Notes: generated from the sequence alone by a model not told the origin. A stretch of DNA of 40,296 nucleotides from Bacillota bacterium (GCA_013314855.1 JABUEW010000031.1:1-40296); one strand, 5' to 3'. Shown: positions 26,169-36,130, numbered from the stretch's first letter. Translations and numbers: made by a program.

Positions 26169-27136
26169 CGGGGGAAATACCTCTAATACTTATAGTAAAC
26201 TCTTTTTTAATTATTGGATCTACCCTGTTTCTTGCTTCCCAAATTGCGCGGAATATTAGTATAAAAAGGGCGATCCAGGAAGGATTAAGCCGGTTTAATG
26301 AGAAATATATTGAAAAAAGGCTCCGGAGGGAAATAAAAAAGTATGGCAGAACTGCACCTGTTAAACTAAGTTTTACCGAAAAAATTGAACTGTACTTGAT
26401 TGATAAGTCCAATATCAGACGTTATATTCCTTTTATGAATACCCATACCTTGCTTCTGGTTTGTTTTATAATTTTTATTGTAAGTTTTCAACCTTTTTTC
26501 AGGCTTCTGTTATTTGCACCCTCTGCTTTTATATTATCTACTGTTATTTCCCTTATACCAGTATTTATACTGGACCTTATAGGGAGGTATAATTCTGAAA
26601 AAGTCAGGAGAAAGCTGGCAGAATTTATTTCAGTATTAAATAGATGGTGTTCGGTAAAAGAAGATATTTTCTATGCCTTTGAGAAATCTCTGGATTCCGG
26701 TATAGGAGAACCTTTAAACACATTTATACGAGATATGGTTATCCAGGTAAACAGAGGGATAAACCCCCTGGATGCATTGGGTATATTGCAAATGAAGGTG
26801 GATAATTCTCAGTTTAAAGACTTTGTAATAAACATAAAGCAAAACATTAAACACAGGGGAAATTTGAAAAAGCTGCTGGACAACTTGGAAGACCAATTTT
26901 ATAAAATTGAAGAAGAGTTCAACAGAAGAAAAATTTCAACTTATAGAGACCGTCTAACAGTATATTTTATTATGTTCTTGGTATTATTTACCGGTTATTT
27001 ATTTTTAAAAGTAAACCCGGAAGTTGAAAACTTTTATCTGGGGACTATCCAGGGAAAGATGCTAATTACGGTTTTTTGCCTCCTTTATGCCCTGGGATTT
27101 TATTTGGCATTAGGTATAGGTAGGTTCAAATATTAG
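26165..27136 (+). CDS. tadB: TadB-like membrane assembly protein
   Basis: A 323-residue protein starting with TTG 26165 in the ATTGATTTGA overlap with tadA; AAGGAGGGG lies 8 bases upstream. It has a TM helix near residue 15, a pair near 93-135, and one or two at the C-terminus (about 265-320). Between them is the T2SSF cytoplasmic region (LAEFISVLNRWCSVKEDIFYAF). It is a core inner-membrane platform protein of Tad pili. A 108-base spacer with no clear feature precedes tadC. Confidence 0.8.
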   Translation: MTGEIPLILIVNSFLIIGSTLFLASQIARNISIKRAIQEGLSRFNEKYIEKRLRREIKKYGRTAPVKLSFTEKIELYLIDKSNIRRYIPFMNTHTLLLVCFIIFIVSFQPFFRLLLFAPSAFILSTVISLIPVFILDLIGRYNSEKVRRKLAEFISVLNRWCSVKEDIFYAFEKSLDSGIGEPLNTFIRDMVIQVNRGINPLDALGILQMKVDNSQFKDFVINIKQNIKHRGNLKKLLDNLEDQFYKIEEEFNRRKISTYRDRLTVYFIMFLVLFTGYLFLKVNPEVENFYLGTIQGKMLITVFCLLYALGFYLALGIGRFKY

Positions 27137-27244
27137 TATTAGCAAAAAATAGTTGAGTAAAAAATGCTTTTTATGAATAGATAGTTAAAAAGTAATGAGA
27201 ACAATGAGGAATGGTATGATAAATGATGAAAGGGCGCAGAGGGA

Positions 27245-28150
27245 ATGGAAGAAATAATGGTTTTTATAAACACCCATAGAATTTTTACTGTAGTAATGCT
27301 AATCATTAATATCATATTAAACAGCACTCTTGTAAAAAGAATTGATTTAAAAATCAATAAAAACATAAATGAGGCAAAGGGAAGGAGGCTGGTAGAGAAT
27401 TCGATTTATAGAAAATGCACTTATACAGTAATAAAATATGTCAATAATTATGAAAGGAGGTGCGGTAAAACCCGAATTTACAAGTGGGCAAAAAACAGGG
27501 CAAAAAGAGGAGGTTTTGAAGGTAATCACCCTGTATCGACATACTTATTTTTACAATTAGGTTTACCCATATTGCTTTTTATTATTGCATTTATCCTTAA
27601 TTTCCCTTCGTTTAAAGAACCGATAAAAGTTTCTATACTAGCATATATCACTGTTGAAATAGTGATTGCAAAAAGAAAGAAAAGGCTTGACATGAAACTG
27701 CAAAGGTACGGGTATAAAATTTATAAATACCTGCACAACCAGATTGTATCGGGAATTAAAGTTACGGATGCAATTAAAACTGTATATGAAGTTATTGAGG
27801 ATAAGGATTTAAGGGATGTTTTACTCAGAATGGCTGCAAGGTATGAACTTACATTGGATATTGATGCTGCACTGGATGAATTCAAATCAGTATATGACAC
27901 CCAGGAGGGAGAAAGTTTCTGTGTGGCCGTAAAACAAGGCATACTTACAGGAGATAACCAGAATTTGCTGGCAAGGCAGGAAAATATTATGTTTAAAAAA
28001 TACTTCAACTATATCCAGGCCGAAACAGATGCCTGTAAAACCAGGAGTATTGCAGCCGCAATAGTTTTTACAGCAATCATAGTGACCATGATATTGGTAC
28101 CTTTTTTCTTTGAAGCATCTGATGCAATTGGAAAACTTTTTTCATATTAA
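27245..28150 (+). CDS. tadC: TadC-like membrane assembly protein
   Basis: A 301-residue protein with N-terminal TM, central TM pair (about 97-140) and C-terminal TM (about 270-295). The T2SSF region (YGYKIYKYLHNQIVSGIKVT, then AIKTVYEVIEDKDL) is present. It pairs with TadB in the membrane platform. The start ATG 27245 has only a weak site (AGAGGG); ATG 27257 or 27260 is possible. Confidence 0.75.
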   Translation: MEEIMVFINTHRIFTVVMLIINIILNSTLVKRIDLKINKNINEAKGRRLVENSIYRKCTYTVIKYVNNYERRCGKTRIYKWAKNRAKRGGFEGNHPVSTYLFLQLGLPILLFIIAFILNFPSFKEPIKVSILAYITVEIVIAKRKKRLDMKLQRYGYKIYKYLHNQIVSGIKVTDAIKTVYEVIEDKDLRDVLLRMAARYELTLDIDAALDEFKSVYDTQEGESFCVAVKQGILTGDNQNLLARQENIMFKKYFNYIQAETDACKTRSIAAAIVFTAIIVTMILVPFFFEASDAIGKLFSY

Positions 28151-28248
28151 ACGGGAATGCTAATTTTCTTTGAAACTATTAAAACTAAGGGTAATACGGC
28201 AAAAAAAACATATATGGCAAAAAAAGTAATTTTGGAGGAGGTGTTATA

Positions 28249-28518
28249 ATGACAAAGATAAGGGCAATGTTACAGAATATAATTATCAGAAGTACCAATG
28301 TTATTAGGATTGTAAGGTGCTCTAATGCTGCCAGAAGATTTTCAGTAGATAGGAGAGGCTTTGGTATGAACGAAATATTAGGGATAGCAGCAGGATTAAT
28401 AATTGCAGCGTTAATTGTTGTACCTGGATTAAAGACTTTTACCAACAATATTATGGACAAGCTCAGCCAGTGGTGGTTAAGTGTACAGAATATATTTTTC
28501 TCAACAAGCATCCAATAA
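28249..28518 (+). CDS. Flp-like (type IVb) pilin or pseudopilin
   Basis: An 89-residue protein. A 39-residue basic leader ends RRGFG, followed by a hydrophobic helix MNEILGIAAGLIIAALIVVP. The Gly39/Met40 junction with Glu42 near the cleavage point resembles the processing site of Flp pilins, although the usual Glu5 spacing is shifted. The remainder is a short amphipathic tail. Strong GGAGGAGGTG precedes ATG 28249. Being the only small one-helix protein with a leader in the operon, it is the best candidate for the filament subunit. Confidence 0.6.
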   Translation: MTKIRAMLQNIIIRSTNVIRIVRCSNAARRFSVDRRGFGMNEILGIAAGLIIAALIVVPGLKTFTNNIMDKLSQWWLSVQNIFFSTSIQ

Positions 28519-28608
28519 TACCAGGTATTTATTCAATGATATATATGCATAATACATGCATATCGTACTTAATGTAAATGCGTGCCGGCATATACTGGAG
28601 GTGTATTC

Positions 28609-28986
28609 ATGCCGTCTAAAGCAATTGTTTTTGGAATTGCACTAGTACTCTTTATAGCTTTGTTTGTGTCTATAATAGAGTTTTTTCTTCCCCTTTCTGC
28701 CAAAAACGAGATGAATACCATTTGTAGGAAAACCCTTTTGAAAATGGAACTGGAAGGGGGAATGACAGTTGCTATGAGAGATGAACTGATATCCGCTTTA
28801 TATGGAAAAGGGTTCAGGACAGTGGTAATTGAGGGTACCGAAAATGCCAAATATGGCCAGGAAATTTCTCTCTATGTAGAGGCTTATTATGTTTATAGTA
28901 GGCTTAGGGGTATACTTTCCAGGGAAGATACGGTTCAGCGGATGGTATATAATAAGACAACCATAGCAAGAAAGGTCTTGAATTGA
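28609..28986 (+). CDS. Single-pass TadE/DUF4320-like pseudopilin
   Basis: A 125-residue protein with one TM helix at about 5-27 and an extracytoplasmic region that alternates strands and helices. Its size and position match the DUF4320/TadE-type minor proteins of Gram-positive Tad loci. GGAGGTG lies 8 bases before ATG 28609, so this start is preferred over the frame opening at 28582. Confidence 0.55.
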   Translation: MPSKAIVFGIALVLFIALFVSIIEFFLPLSAKNEMNTICRKTLLKMELEGGMTVAMRDELISALYGKGFRTVVIEGTENAKYGQEISLYVEAYYVYSRLRGILSREDTVQRMVYNKTTIARKVLN

Positions 28987-29010
28987 GGAAAATGATGTGA
29001 GGGGAAGAAA

Positions 29011-29565
29011 TTGCATTTAAAAGAGAATAAAAAAGTTTTTTTCAAGATACGCTGTATAAAAGGGAGCGGCACAATGGATGTAATGGTGATAGGGGCCATA
29101 ATTGTATTTGTGCTTCTTCCCATATTTTCTTCTATAATGGAAAGATATATTCTTTTTACAAAATCACAGATTATAAAAGATGCAATGGATGTTACCAACT
29201 TGTCTGTCTACTATGCCTTAGAAACCGAAACCTTGGGAAAAGGTTACGTGGGTTTTAATGAAGATGATGTTTTGGGAATATACGTGAAGATGCTTGCAAA
29301 GAATTTACAATTGGATGCCGATCTAAATCCGACAGAGAATTCAGTTGTTGATTATAAAGTAAGGATAGAATCTGTAATAATTTATACAGAGGACTTGCCT
29401 ACAACCTGTCCGGATGGAGTAAATATAACAAGGCCTGCCGTACACAGTTGTATAGTTGTACCTGTAAAACCTGTGTTTTTTAGTAACATTATAACAAGGA
29501 TAACAGGAAAAGAATACATAGAATTAAAGGTGCATGTAGATTCGGATATTCCCATCAATAATTAA
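29011..29565 (+). CDS. TadE/TadF-like pseudopilin
   Basis: A 184-residue protein with a short basic leader (LKENKKVFFKIRCIKGSG), then a TM helix at about 24-45 and a long outer domain containing two Cys about 15 residues apart (CPDGVNITRPAVHSC), able to form a disulfide. The start is TTG 29011 with GAGGGGAAG upstream. Its role is probably a minor pilin. It follows the previous gene by 24 bases. Confidence 0.6.
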   Translation: MHLKENKKVFFKIRCIKGSGTMDVMVIGAIIVFVLLPIFSSIMERYILFTKSQIIKDAMDVTNLSVYYALETETLGKGYVGFNEDDVLGIYVKMLAKNLQLDADLNPTENSVVDYKVRIESVIIYTEDLPTTCPDGVNITRPAVHSCIVVPVKPVFFSNIITRITGKEYIELKVHVDSDIPINN

Positions 29566-29616
29566 ATTTAGTGCAGATGTTCCGTTTAACAATTAAATTT
29601 ATACTTGGGGGTTTTT

Positions 29617-30339
29617 ATGAAAAGGGTTAATATATTTATATTGACAATTGTATTAGCTTTAATTTTCCTTGTGGTTGAAATAATAATTATAAAAAGTGCA
29701 TCAAAGTATGAGCCGAAAATAGATGTTGTATTTGCTGCGCGAAAAATAAAGGCAGGTGAAACTGTTACAGAGGATATACTGGAAGAAAGAAAAATAAGTG
29801 TTAGTATGGCACATAGCCAGTCGGTAAAGGATAAAAATGAAATAACGGGGAAAAAGGCAAAAGTAGATATAGAAAAAGATGAGATCATACTTGCAAGCAG
29901 AATAACGGATTCTGAAGATATTGGTGAAATAAAAGTAAAAGACAAAAACAACAGGTTGTTTACTGTTGAATTTAAAAGTGACCAGGCAAACGGCTGGCAG
30001 TTGAAAGAAGACCAATATGTTGATATTATATTTATACCGAATGAAAAAAATATTATGCCGGCAATGAAACAGGAAATATCCGGAAAGGAAAACAACAAGG
30101 GGGTTGATGCACAAGATATGAACCTTGTCCCAAGCATTACAGGGGATAGGATTCAAAGGATAAGAAATATCAGGGTAGCAGCATTGATAGATGAAAAAGG
30201 CAGATTAGTAAAAAATCCGGAAAATGCAACTATCCCAAGATACATATCTTTTGAAGTTGACGACAAGCTAGACGAATTCCTGGCCTATGCGAAGGGCAAC
30301 GGAAGGCTTGAGATTTCAGTAATACCGGCAGGTGAATGA
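29617..30339 (+). CDS. CpaB/RcpC-like SAF-domain protein
   Basis: A 240-residue protein. An N-terminal TM anchor (about 6-25) is followed by the SAF domain: AARKIKAGETVTEDILEERK, then GKKAKVDIEKDEIILASRI. The C-terminal half (RLFTVEFKSDQANGW, IDEKGRLVKN, RYISFEVDD) is the CpaB/RcpC region. In Gram-negatives it works with the secretin; here it probably contacts peptidoglycan or pilins. ATG 29617 follows GGGGG; the frame begins at 29605. It is the last gene of the operon. Confidence 0.75.
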   Translation: MKRVNIFILTIVLALIFLVVEIIIIKSASKYEPKIDVVFAARKIKAGETVTEDILEERKISVSMAHSQSVKDKNEITGKKAKVDIEKDEIILASRITDSEDIGEIKVKDKNNRLFTVEFKSDQANGWQLKEDQYVDIIFIPNEKNIMPAMKQEISGKENNKGVDAQDMNLVPSITGDRIQRIRNIRVAALIDEKGRLVKNPENATIPRYISFEVDDKLDEFLAYAKGNGRLEISVIPAGE

Positions 30340-30423
30340 TTTGCAGTATGAGGCAGGCATTGGTAAAACTTGTGTATCAACAGGCTTCATTGCGAAAGCT
30401 TTAAGGAAAAAGGAGGTGAAAGT

Positions 30424-30660
30424 GTGGCTGAAATTAAATATGAAATAATTAGAGAATTGGGTATTATCAGCTATGGCTCTAAAGGTTGGGCAAAAGAAGT
30501 GAATATTGTAAGTTGGAACGATAGAAAACCAAAACTCGATATAAGGGATTGGGACGAAACCCATGAAAAAATGGGGAAAGGTATAACATTGAACAAGGAG
30601 GAAGCAATTGAACTGAAAAATATATTAAACAAGATTAATTGGGATGAGTTGGAAATATAG
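30424..30660 (+). CDS. YdbC-family PC4-like ssDNA-binding protein
   Basis: A 78-residue protein with the conserved YdbC/PC4 fold: SYGSKGWAKEVNIVSWNDRK, then PKLDIRDWDETHEKMGKGIT. Homologues bind single-stranded DNA and are common in Bacillota. The open frame begins at 30370, but GTG 30424 is preceded by AAAGGAGGTGAAA, making it the evident start. Confidence 0.88.
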   Translation: MAEIKYEIIRELGIISYGSKGWAKEVNIVSWNDRKPKLDIRDWDETHEKMGKGITLNKEEAIELKNILNKINWDELEI

Positions 30661-30830
30661 GTTATAGGTGGAATAGGTTCATACACAATAGTATAGACAA
30701 TAGTAATCATAAACAATTCTGTAAACAATAGCATATCCGGGGAATGTGGAAAAGATTGGGATGCCATAGGTAATATGAGCATCCTGTTTTATTCCATTGT
30801 GCTCAAATAATTCCTTTATCTTATAAAATA

Positions 30831-30894
30831 TGATATAATACTATACAATGAGAGAATGACATAGCAGTTATTAGGTGCCTATTCCTGGTATAAT
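30831..30894 (+). promoter_or_regulatory. Two extended -10 promoters ahead of the AraC gene
   Basis: TGATATAAT at 30831-30839 and TGGTATAAT at 30886-30894 are both TGn-TATAAT elements without strong -35 partners. The second sits in a near-palindrome (GGTATAATATACC) which may be an operator, perhaps for autoregulation. They lie in the 298-base gap before the AraC-type gene; I see nothing else there. Confidence 0.5.
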
Positions 30895-30958
30895 ATACCG
30901 AGTATTATAGTTAAAGTTAATAAGATGGTAAGCCAACGGGTTTTAAAGGGGTTTTGAT

Positions 30959-31861
30959 ATGGAGGAAAAAATACTGCCCAAAGCCTGGGAGAGTTTGTTG
31001 AATTCTTCAAGTCTTATTCCGGTAATAGTAAGGTCGGTAGAAAGATTCCATGACACAAGCTGGACAATGGAACCTAACAGGCATGAGTTTTTTGAGATGG
31101 TGTATATTAAAAAAGGCAATGCTGTATTTGAAATTTCCGGAAAGGTGGCTGACATAGGCCCAAATAGCATTATAATAATCAAGCCCAGGCAACCTCACAA
31201 GTTTATTGTAAAATCTAAAGGAGGCTGTGAATTTATTGTATTTAACTTTAAGTTTGAAAACAGGGTAAATAATGAAGTAGCCGAAATATCTCTTGAGGAT
31301 TTTCTGAACTTCTTAAGGGGAAAGGAAACAGGGCCTTTTATAACACTAAAGGTAAATGCAAAAAATGATATTATTATACTTTTAGACAGAATACTCACGG
31401 AAAAAAAGAATAATGACATAGGCAGTGAGTTTTTAAACTACCTTCTTATGCTTGAACTTTTTGTTTTAATTTCCAGGGCTTTGAAGATGGAATGGGAAAA
31501 CAGTATTAAGGGAAAAAGCAATAAACTAAATGAAGTAATACAAGCAGCTGTTAACTTTATCAACAACAATTATGAGCGGGACATATCTTTAAAAGACATT
31601 TCTAAATATGTTTTTCTTAGCCAGAGCTATTTTGCTAGGGCTTTTAAAGAAATAAAAGGAGTAAGCCCTATAAATTATCTCATAAAAGTAAGGGTTGAAA
31701 GAGCTAAAGAATTGTTAGCCGGGACAAGCCGGAAGGTTGGAGATATAGCTATTAGTGTGGGCTTTTCAAACCAGCAACGTTTCAATGAAATCTTTAAAAA
31801 GTATACGGGCATGACGCCCCTTCAATATCGGAAATCGCAACAGGAACCCCAACAGCAGTAA
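30959..31861 (+). CDS. AraC-family transcriptional regulator
   Basis: A 300-residue regulator. Residues about 20-110 form a cupin-like sensor domain (HEFFEMVYIKKGNAVFEISG, then IIIKPRQPHKF). The C-terminal AraC domain has two helix-turn-helix motifs (DISKYVFLSQSYFARAFKEI, then VGFSNQQRFNEIFKKYTGMT). The effector is unknown. It lies 137 bases ahead of leuC on the same strand and could act there, but there is no direct evidence. AAAGGGG precedes ATG 30959. Confidence 0.85.
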   Translation: MEEKILPKAWESLLNSSSLIPVIVRSVERFHDTSWTMEPNRHEFFEMVYIKKGNAVFEISGKVADIGPNSIIIIKPRQPHKFIVKSKGGCEFIVFNFKFENRVNNEVAEISLEDFLNFLRGKETGPFITLKVNAKNDIIILLDRILTEKKNNDIGSEFLNYLLMLELFVLISRALKMEWENSIKGKSNKLNEVIQAAVNFINNNYERDISLKDISKYVFLSQSYFARAFKEIKGVSPINYLIKVRVERAKELLAGTSRKVGDIAISVGFSNQQRFNEIFKKYTGMTPLQYRKSQQEPQQQ

Positions 31862-31998
31862 ATTAAATTACAATAAAAAATTTCAATAATGAGAAAAAAC
31901 ATTAATAATTTTAAAGTATAAAGAATAAATAACGGAAGGAAGGGAATAAAAACACCGTTATAATAAATTAACATGTTGAGATAAGGGGGTATTTAATT

Positions 31999-33258
31999 AT
32001 GGGGATGACCATGACTCAAAAAATATTGGCTGAGCATGCAGGCCTTGACAGGGTTGTGCCCGGACAACTAATAAAAGCGAAACTTGATATGGTGCTGGGA
32101 AATGATATAACTACACCTGTTGCAGTCAATGAATTCCGGAAAATAGGTATAGATAGGGTGTTTGATATAAATAAAATTGCTATAGTGCCTGATCATTTTA
32201 CACCTAATAAGGATATTAAATCCGCACAGCAAGTAAAATTTATCAGGGAATTTGCAAGGGAAATGGGAATTGTAAACTTCTTTGAGGTAGGACAAATGGG
32301 TGTGGAGCATGCCCTACTCCCCGAAAAAGGGCTGGTAGTACCAGGAGACGTTGTTATAGGGGCCGATTCTCATACATGTACCTATGGGGCCCTGGGGGCA
32401 TTTTCTACAGGAGTAGGCAGTACTGATATGGCTGCCGGTATGGCCACAGGAGAAGCCTGGTTTAAAGTTCCGGAGGCAATTAAGTTTATATTAAAGGGAA
32501 AACCGGGGAAATGGGTAAGTGGAAAGGATATTATTCTCCATATAATCGGGATGATAGGAGTGGATGGTGCCCTGTACAAGTCAATGGAATTTACGGGGAA
32601 CGGTGTGCAGTGCCTGTCTATGGACGATCGTTTTACAATTGCCAATATGGCTATTGAAGCCGGTGCAAAGAACGGTATATTTGATGTAGATGAAAAAACG
32701 TTGGAATATGTAAAAGAACATTCATCCAAGCCTTATAAGGTTTATTCTGCTGATGGAGATGCAGAATACAAAGAGGTATATGAAATTGACCTTTCTACAC
32801 TAAAACCCACAGTTGCATTTCCACATCTGCCTGAAAATACTAGGACTATAGATATGGTTGGAAATGTAAAAATCCACCAGGTGGTTATTGGTTCATGTAC
32901 CAACGGCAGATTGGAAGATTTAAGGGTGGCTGCTAAAGTTATGGAGGGTAAGAAAGTGCACCCTGATGTGAGGTGCATAATAATTCCAGCTACTCAAAAG
33001 ATATGGAAAGAGGCTATGAATGAAGGACTGTTCGATATATTCATAGACGCAGGGGCAGCAGTAAGCACACCTACATGCGGACCGTGCCTTGGAGGACATA
33101 TGGGAATACTCGCCGAGGGTGAACGTGCAGTAGCTACAACAAACAGGAACTTTGTAGGAAGAATGGGCCATCCCGCAAGTGAGGTATACCTTGCAAGCCC
33201 TGCTGTGGCTGCAGCATCAGCAATTGCAGGAAGGATAGCTTTACCGGAGGAAGTATAG
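31999..33258 (+). CDS. leuC: 3-isopropylmalate dehydratase large subunit
   Basis: A 419-residue protein of the short LeuC class: [33 protein letters not shown], then GSCTNGR and the CGPCLGGH cluster-binding region with the [4Fe-4S] ligands. With LeuD it isomerises 2-isopropylmalate to 3-isopropylmalate in leucine synthesis. The family also includes homoaconitase, but the leuD and leuB neighbours favour LeuC. GATAAGGGGG lies before ATG 31999. The adjoining gap (31862-31998) has a TATAAT at 31959-31964 with no good -35. Confidence 0.92.
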   Translation: MGMTMTQKILAEHAGLDRVVPGQLIKAKLDMVLGNDITTPVAVNEFRKIGIDRVFDINKIAIVPDHFTPNKDIKSAQQVKFIREFAREMGIVNFFEVGQMGVEHALLPEKGLVVPGDVVIGADSHTCTYGALGAFSTGVGSTDMAAGMATGEAWFKVPEAIKFILKGKPGKWVSGKDIILHIIGMIGVDGALYKSMEFTGNGVQCLSMDDRFTIANMAIEAGAKNGIFDVDEKTLEYVKEHSSKPYKVYSADGDAEYKEVYEIDLSTLKPTVAFPHLPENTRTIDMVGNVKIHQVVIGSCTNGRLEDLRVAAKVMEGKKVHPDVRCIIIPATQKIWKEAMNEGLFDIFIDAGAAVSTPTCGPCLGGHMGILAEGERAVATTNRNFVGRMGHPASEVYLASPAVAAASAIAGRIALPEEV

Positions 33259-33282
33259 GTTATTATAAAGGAGGTAAAGGGA

Positions 33283-33777
33283 TTGGAAATCAGGGGCAAG
33301 GTTATAAAATATGGTGACAATATTGATACTGATGTAATAATACCGGCAAGGTATTTAAACACTTCGGATCCGGATGAACTTGCAAAACATTGTATGGAAG
33401 ATCTGGATAAAACTTTTACGGCAAGGGTTCAAAAGGGTGATATTATGGTTGGCGGCAAAAATTTTGGATGCGGGTCATCCAGAGAACATGCCCCTATAGC
33501 AATAAAAGCTTCGGGTATTTCTTGCATAATAGCAGAGACCTTTGCAAGGATTTTTTACAGAAATGCAATAAATATCGGCCTACCTATCCTGGAATGCCCT
33601 GAGGCGGCAAAGGATATAGATGAAGGGGATGAGTTATCTGTTGATCTTTCTAAGGGTAAAATAACCAATATTAGCACAGGTAAAGAATATACAGCAGTTC
33701 CCTTCCCGGAGTTTATGCAGGAAATTATGGAAGCGGATGGACTTATAGGGTATATAAAAAAACAGGTACAGCCATAA
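33283..33777 (+). CDS. leuD: 3-isopropylmalate dehydratase small subunit
   Basis: A 164-residue swivel-domain subunit: [20 protein letters not shown], then [17 protein letters not shown] and AIKASGIS. It completes the active site of LeuC. The start is TTG 33283 behind AAAGGAGG (33267-33274), a near-perfect ribosome site; no in-frame ATG is available nearby. It follows leuC by 24 bases. Confidence 0.92.
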   Translation: MEIRGKVIKYGDNIDTDVIIPARYLNTSDPDELAKHCMEDLDKTFTARVQKGDIMVGGKNFGCGSSREHAPIAIKASGISCIIAETFARIFYRNAINIGLPILECPEAAKDIDEGDELSVDLSKGKITNISTGKEYTAVPFPEFMQEIMEADGLIGYIKKQVQP

Positions 33778-33811
33778 GGAAGAATAAAAAGGAGATAAAG
33801 GAGATAGGGTT

Positions 33812-34876
33812 ATGAAAAAATACAATATTGGAGTTATACCTGGTGATGGTACAGGACCGGAAGTTGTCGCGGAAAGTGTAAAGGTTTTAAAAGCCGCAGC
33901 GAAAAAGCATGGGTTTGATTTTGATTTTGAGTATTTCGATTTTGGGGGAGAAAGGTATTTAAAGACAGGAGAAATACTGTCGGATAGTGATATTGAAAAG
34001 GTAAAAACAAAAGATGCAATTCTTCTTGGGGCAATAGGGCATCCTGATGTAAAGCCCGGCATACTTGAGAAGGGGATTTTGCTTAAACTTCGCTTCACTC
34101 TTGACCAGTATATTAACTTGAGGCCCGTTGTACTCTACGAAGGTGTTGATACCCCTTTAAAAAACAAAGGCCCTGAAGATATCGATTTTGTTGTTGTAAG
34201 AGAAAACACGGAAGGTTTATATTGCGGGGCAGGGGGATTCTTGAAAAAGGGAACTCCCGATGAAGTTGCCATACAAGAATCGGTTAATACCCGTAAAGGT
34301 GTTGAAAGGTGTGTAAGGTTTGCCTTTGAATATGCAAGAAAACGTAATAAAGAAAAGAAGGTTACATTATGCGGAAAGACCAATGTTTTAACCTATGCTT
34401 TCGATTTGTGGGAAAGGACATTTTATGAGGTGGCTAAAGAGTACCCCGATATTCAAACTGATTATGCCCATGTAGATGCCATATGCATGTGGATGGTTAA
34501 AAATCCTGAATATTTTGATGTAATTGTAACAGACAACATGTTCGGTGATATAATCACCGACCTGGGAGCTGTAATTCAAGGCGGAATGGGTATAGCGGCC
34601 GGCGGAAATATAAATCCCGCAGGAGTTTCCATGTATGAGCCCATTGGAGGTTCTGCTCCCAAATATACAGGGAAAAATATGATAAATCCCCTTGCTGCAA
34701 TTGCTGCAGGCCAGATGATGCTGGAACAGCTTGGAGAAGATAGTGCTGCTCATACCATAGAAAGAGCAATAAAGAAGGCGGTAAAGGAAAACATAAAGAA
34801 TCTTTCTGCCGGCAAAATGGGTTACGGAACAAAGGAAGTGGGAGACCTTATTGCAGGCTATGTAGAGTCTTTATAG
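33812..34876 (+). CDS. leuB: 3-isopropylmalate dehydrogenase (LeuB type)
   Basis: A 354-residue beta-decarboxylating dehydrogenase: [13 protein letters not shown], then [27 protein letters not shown] and the metal site [14 protein letters not shown] with the NAD-binding [10 protein letters not shown] loop. The position directly after leuCD makes LeuB the natural reading, oxidising 3-isopropylmalate to 2-ketoisocaproate. The same family contains isocitrate, homoisocitrate and tartrate dehydrogenases, so specificity is inferred. leuA is not in the window. Confidence 0.82.
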   Translation: MKKYNIGVIPGDGTGPEVVAESVKVLKAAAKKHGFDFDFEYFDFGGERYLKTGEILSDSDIEKVKTKDAILLGAIGHPDVKPGILEKGILLKLRFTLDQYINLRPVVLYEGVDTPLKNKGPEDIDFVVVRENTEGLYCGAGGFLKKGTPDEVAIQESVNTRKGVERCVRFAFEYARKRNKEKKVTLCGKTNVLTYAFDLWERTFYEVAKEYPDIQTDYAHVDAICMWMVKNPEYFDVIVTDNMFGDIITDLGAVIQGGMGIAAGGNINPAGVSMYEPIGGSAPKYTGKNMINPLAAIAAGQMMLEQLGEDSAAHTIERAIKKAVKENIKNLSAGKMGYGTKEVGDLIAGYVESL

Positions 34877-34974
34877 AAAAAGAAAAGTAAGTTTAAAGTA
34901 AGTTTAATTTTAAATTTATATTAACGGCATGAATATCAAACACCCAACAAGGCATAATAACAATGGGTGATATT

Positions 34975-35268
34975 ATGGAAGAAATGAATAATAATGATAA
35001 TAATGAAAACATGGGAAACAGCGAAGTGGCTGTTCAGGCCGGAACCAATACAATATTTATAGTTATTGGGTGGATTTCGGCTATTCTTGCCCTTTTTGCC
35101 TACCCCTTTATTTTCGGGGTGGTAGGAGTAATAATGGGAATTCTTGCTGTAAAAAACGGCAGCAGAGCAGGACTCCCGTTAATAGTGGCCAGCATAATTC
35201 TAATGGGTATCGGATTAATATACAGCGGCGTAATAATGAATTATGTCAGGCACTATCTGGGATTATAA
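34975..35268 (+). CDS. Small DUF4190-like membrane protein
   Basis: A 97-residue protein with an Asn/Asp/Glu-rich start and two TM helices (about 25-47 and 60-85) with GGVIMGILAVKNGSR-type connection. This is the layout of DUF4190-like membrane proteins, whose function is unknown. The frame begins at 34963, but ATG 34975 has GGGTGAT at suitable distance. It converges with cheB. Confidence 0.6.
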   Translation: MEEMNNNDNNENMGNSEVAVQAGTNTIFIVIGWISAILALFAYPFIFGVVGVIMGILAVKNGSRAGLPLIVASIILMGIGLIYSGVIMNYVRHYLGL

Positions 35269-35337
35269 TTAAAATAAAAACTAAAGATTAAGCAGAGTAA
35301 TATTAAAAACATTAAAACTGTATTATTTATTATTGTA

Positions 35338-35925
35338 TTATTTTATGTCTTGCAGTAAAGTAAGTATAAGCCCCGGAATTTTTACAAGAGGGGCTTGTTT
35401 TTCTATTGCTCCGATATTATAAGCAACTTTCGGCATACCATATACAACGGAGGAATTTTCATCCTGCCCTATGGTTCTGGCTCCGCTATTTTTCATTGCA
35501 AGAAGCCCTTTAGCTCCATCACTTCCCATACCGGTTAAAATTATTCCTATTGCATTTTTACCTGCTTCAGCTGCAACAGACTTAAATAGAACATCAACTG
35601 AAGGACAATGCCCGTTTACTTTTTCGCCTTTAAAACATCTGATATAATAACTACTGCCCGATTTATAAACCTTCATGTGGTAATCTCCAGGTGCTACCAA
35701 AACATGGCCCGGTAATACTTGATCTCCTGTTTGGGCTTCTTTTACATTTAAAGAAGTAATACTGTTTAATCTTTCAGCAAACATCCTTGTGAAGTTGGGA
35801 GGCATATGTTGAACAATAACAATTCCCGGGATAGTATTAGGAAGCTCTTTAAGTATACTTACTATAGCTTCGGTACCTCCTGTTGATGCTCCTATTGCAA
35901 TAATCTGGCTTGTCGAAATATCCAC
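35338..35925 (-). CDS. CheB-type methylesterase domain, no receiver
   Basis: A 195-residue protein that is only the catalytic half of CheB. The triad is complete: Ser14 in GASTGG, His40 in VQHMPP and Asp136 in GMGSDG. CheB demethylates chemoreceptor glutamates, but here the response-regulator domain and linker are absent. It starts with GTG 35925 preceded by AGGAGG at 6 bases. No cheA, cheR or receptor lies in the window. A solitary methylesterase may be unregulated by phosphorylation or serve another receptor-like protein. Confidence 0.85.
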   Translation of the reverse strand: MDISTSQIIAIGASTGGTEAIVSILKELPNTIPGIVIVQHMPPNFTRMFAERLNSITSLNVKEAQTGDQVLPGHVLVAPGDYHMKVYKSGSSYYIRCFKGEKVNGHCPSVDVLFKSVAAEAGKNAIGIILTGMGSDGAKGLLAMKNSGARTIGQDENSSVVYGMPKVAYNIGAIEKQAPLVKIPGLILTLLQDIK

Positions 35926-35990
35926 TGTAATCCTCCTGGGTCAAAATAATTATATTTTTAATATTGTATTCCTATAAGTTCTTACAGATT

Positions 35991-36020
35991 ATTATACAAT
36001 AATAGCAGATAACTTGTCTA
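35991..36020 (-). promoter_or_regulatory. Sigma-A promoter for the CheB-like gene
   Basis: Read on the minus strand: TAGACA (36020-36015), 18 bases, then a perfect TATAAT (35996-35991). It is about 66 bases ahead of the GTG start. Confidence 0.6.
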
Positions 36021-36130
36021 ATACACCCCAAACATCACAGTGCTGACGCATTATTTAAATGCTGTTTCAAAGCTGCATTTCCGGTTTAATATATTCCTTA
36101 TTTTAATACATTTTTATGTATTTTTTCTGT

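Noticed and set aside
29586-30137. 183-codon minus-strand frame opposite the CpaB gene
   Set aside because: It is a low-complexity Ser/Phe/Ile-rich translation that mirrors the real gene on the other strand.
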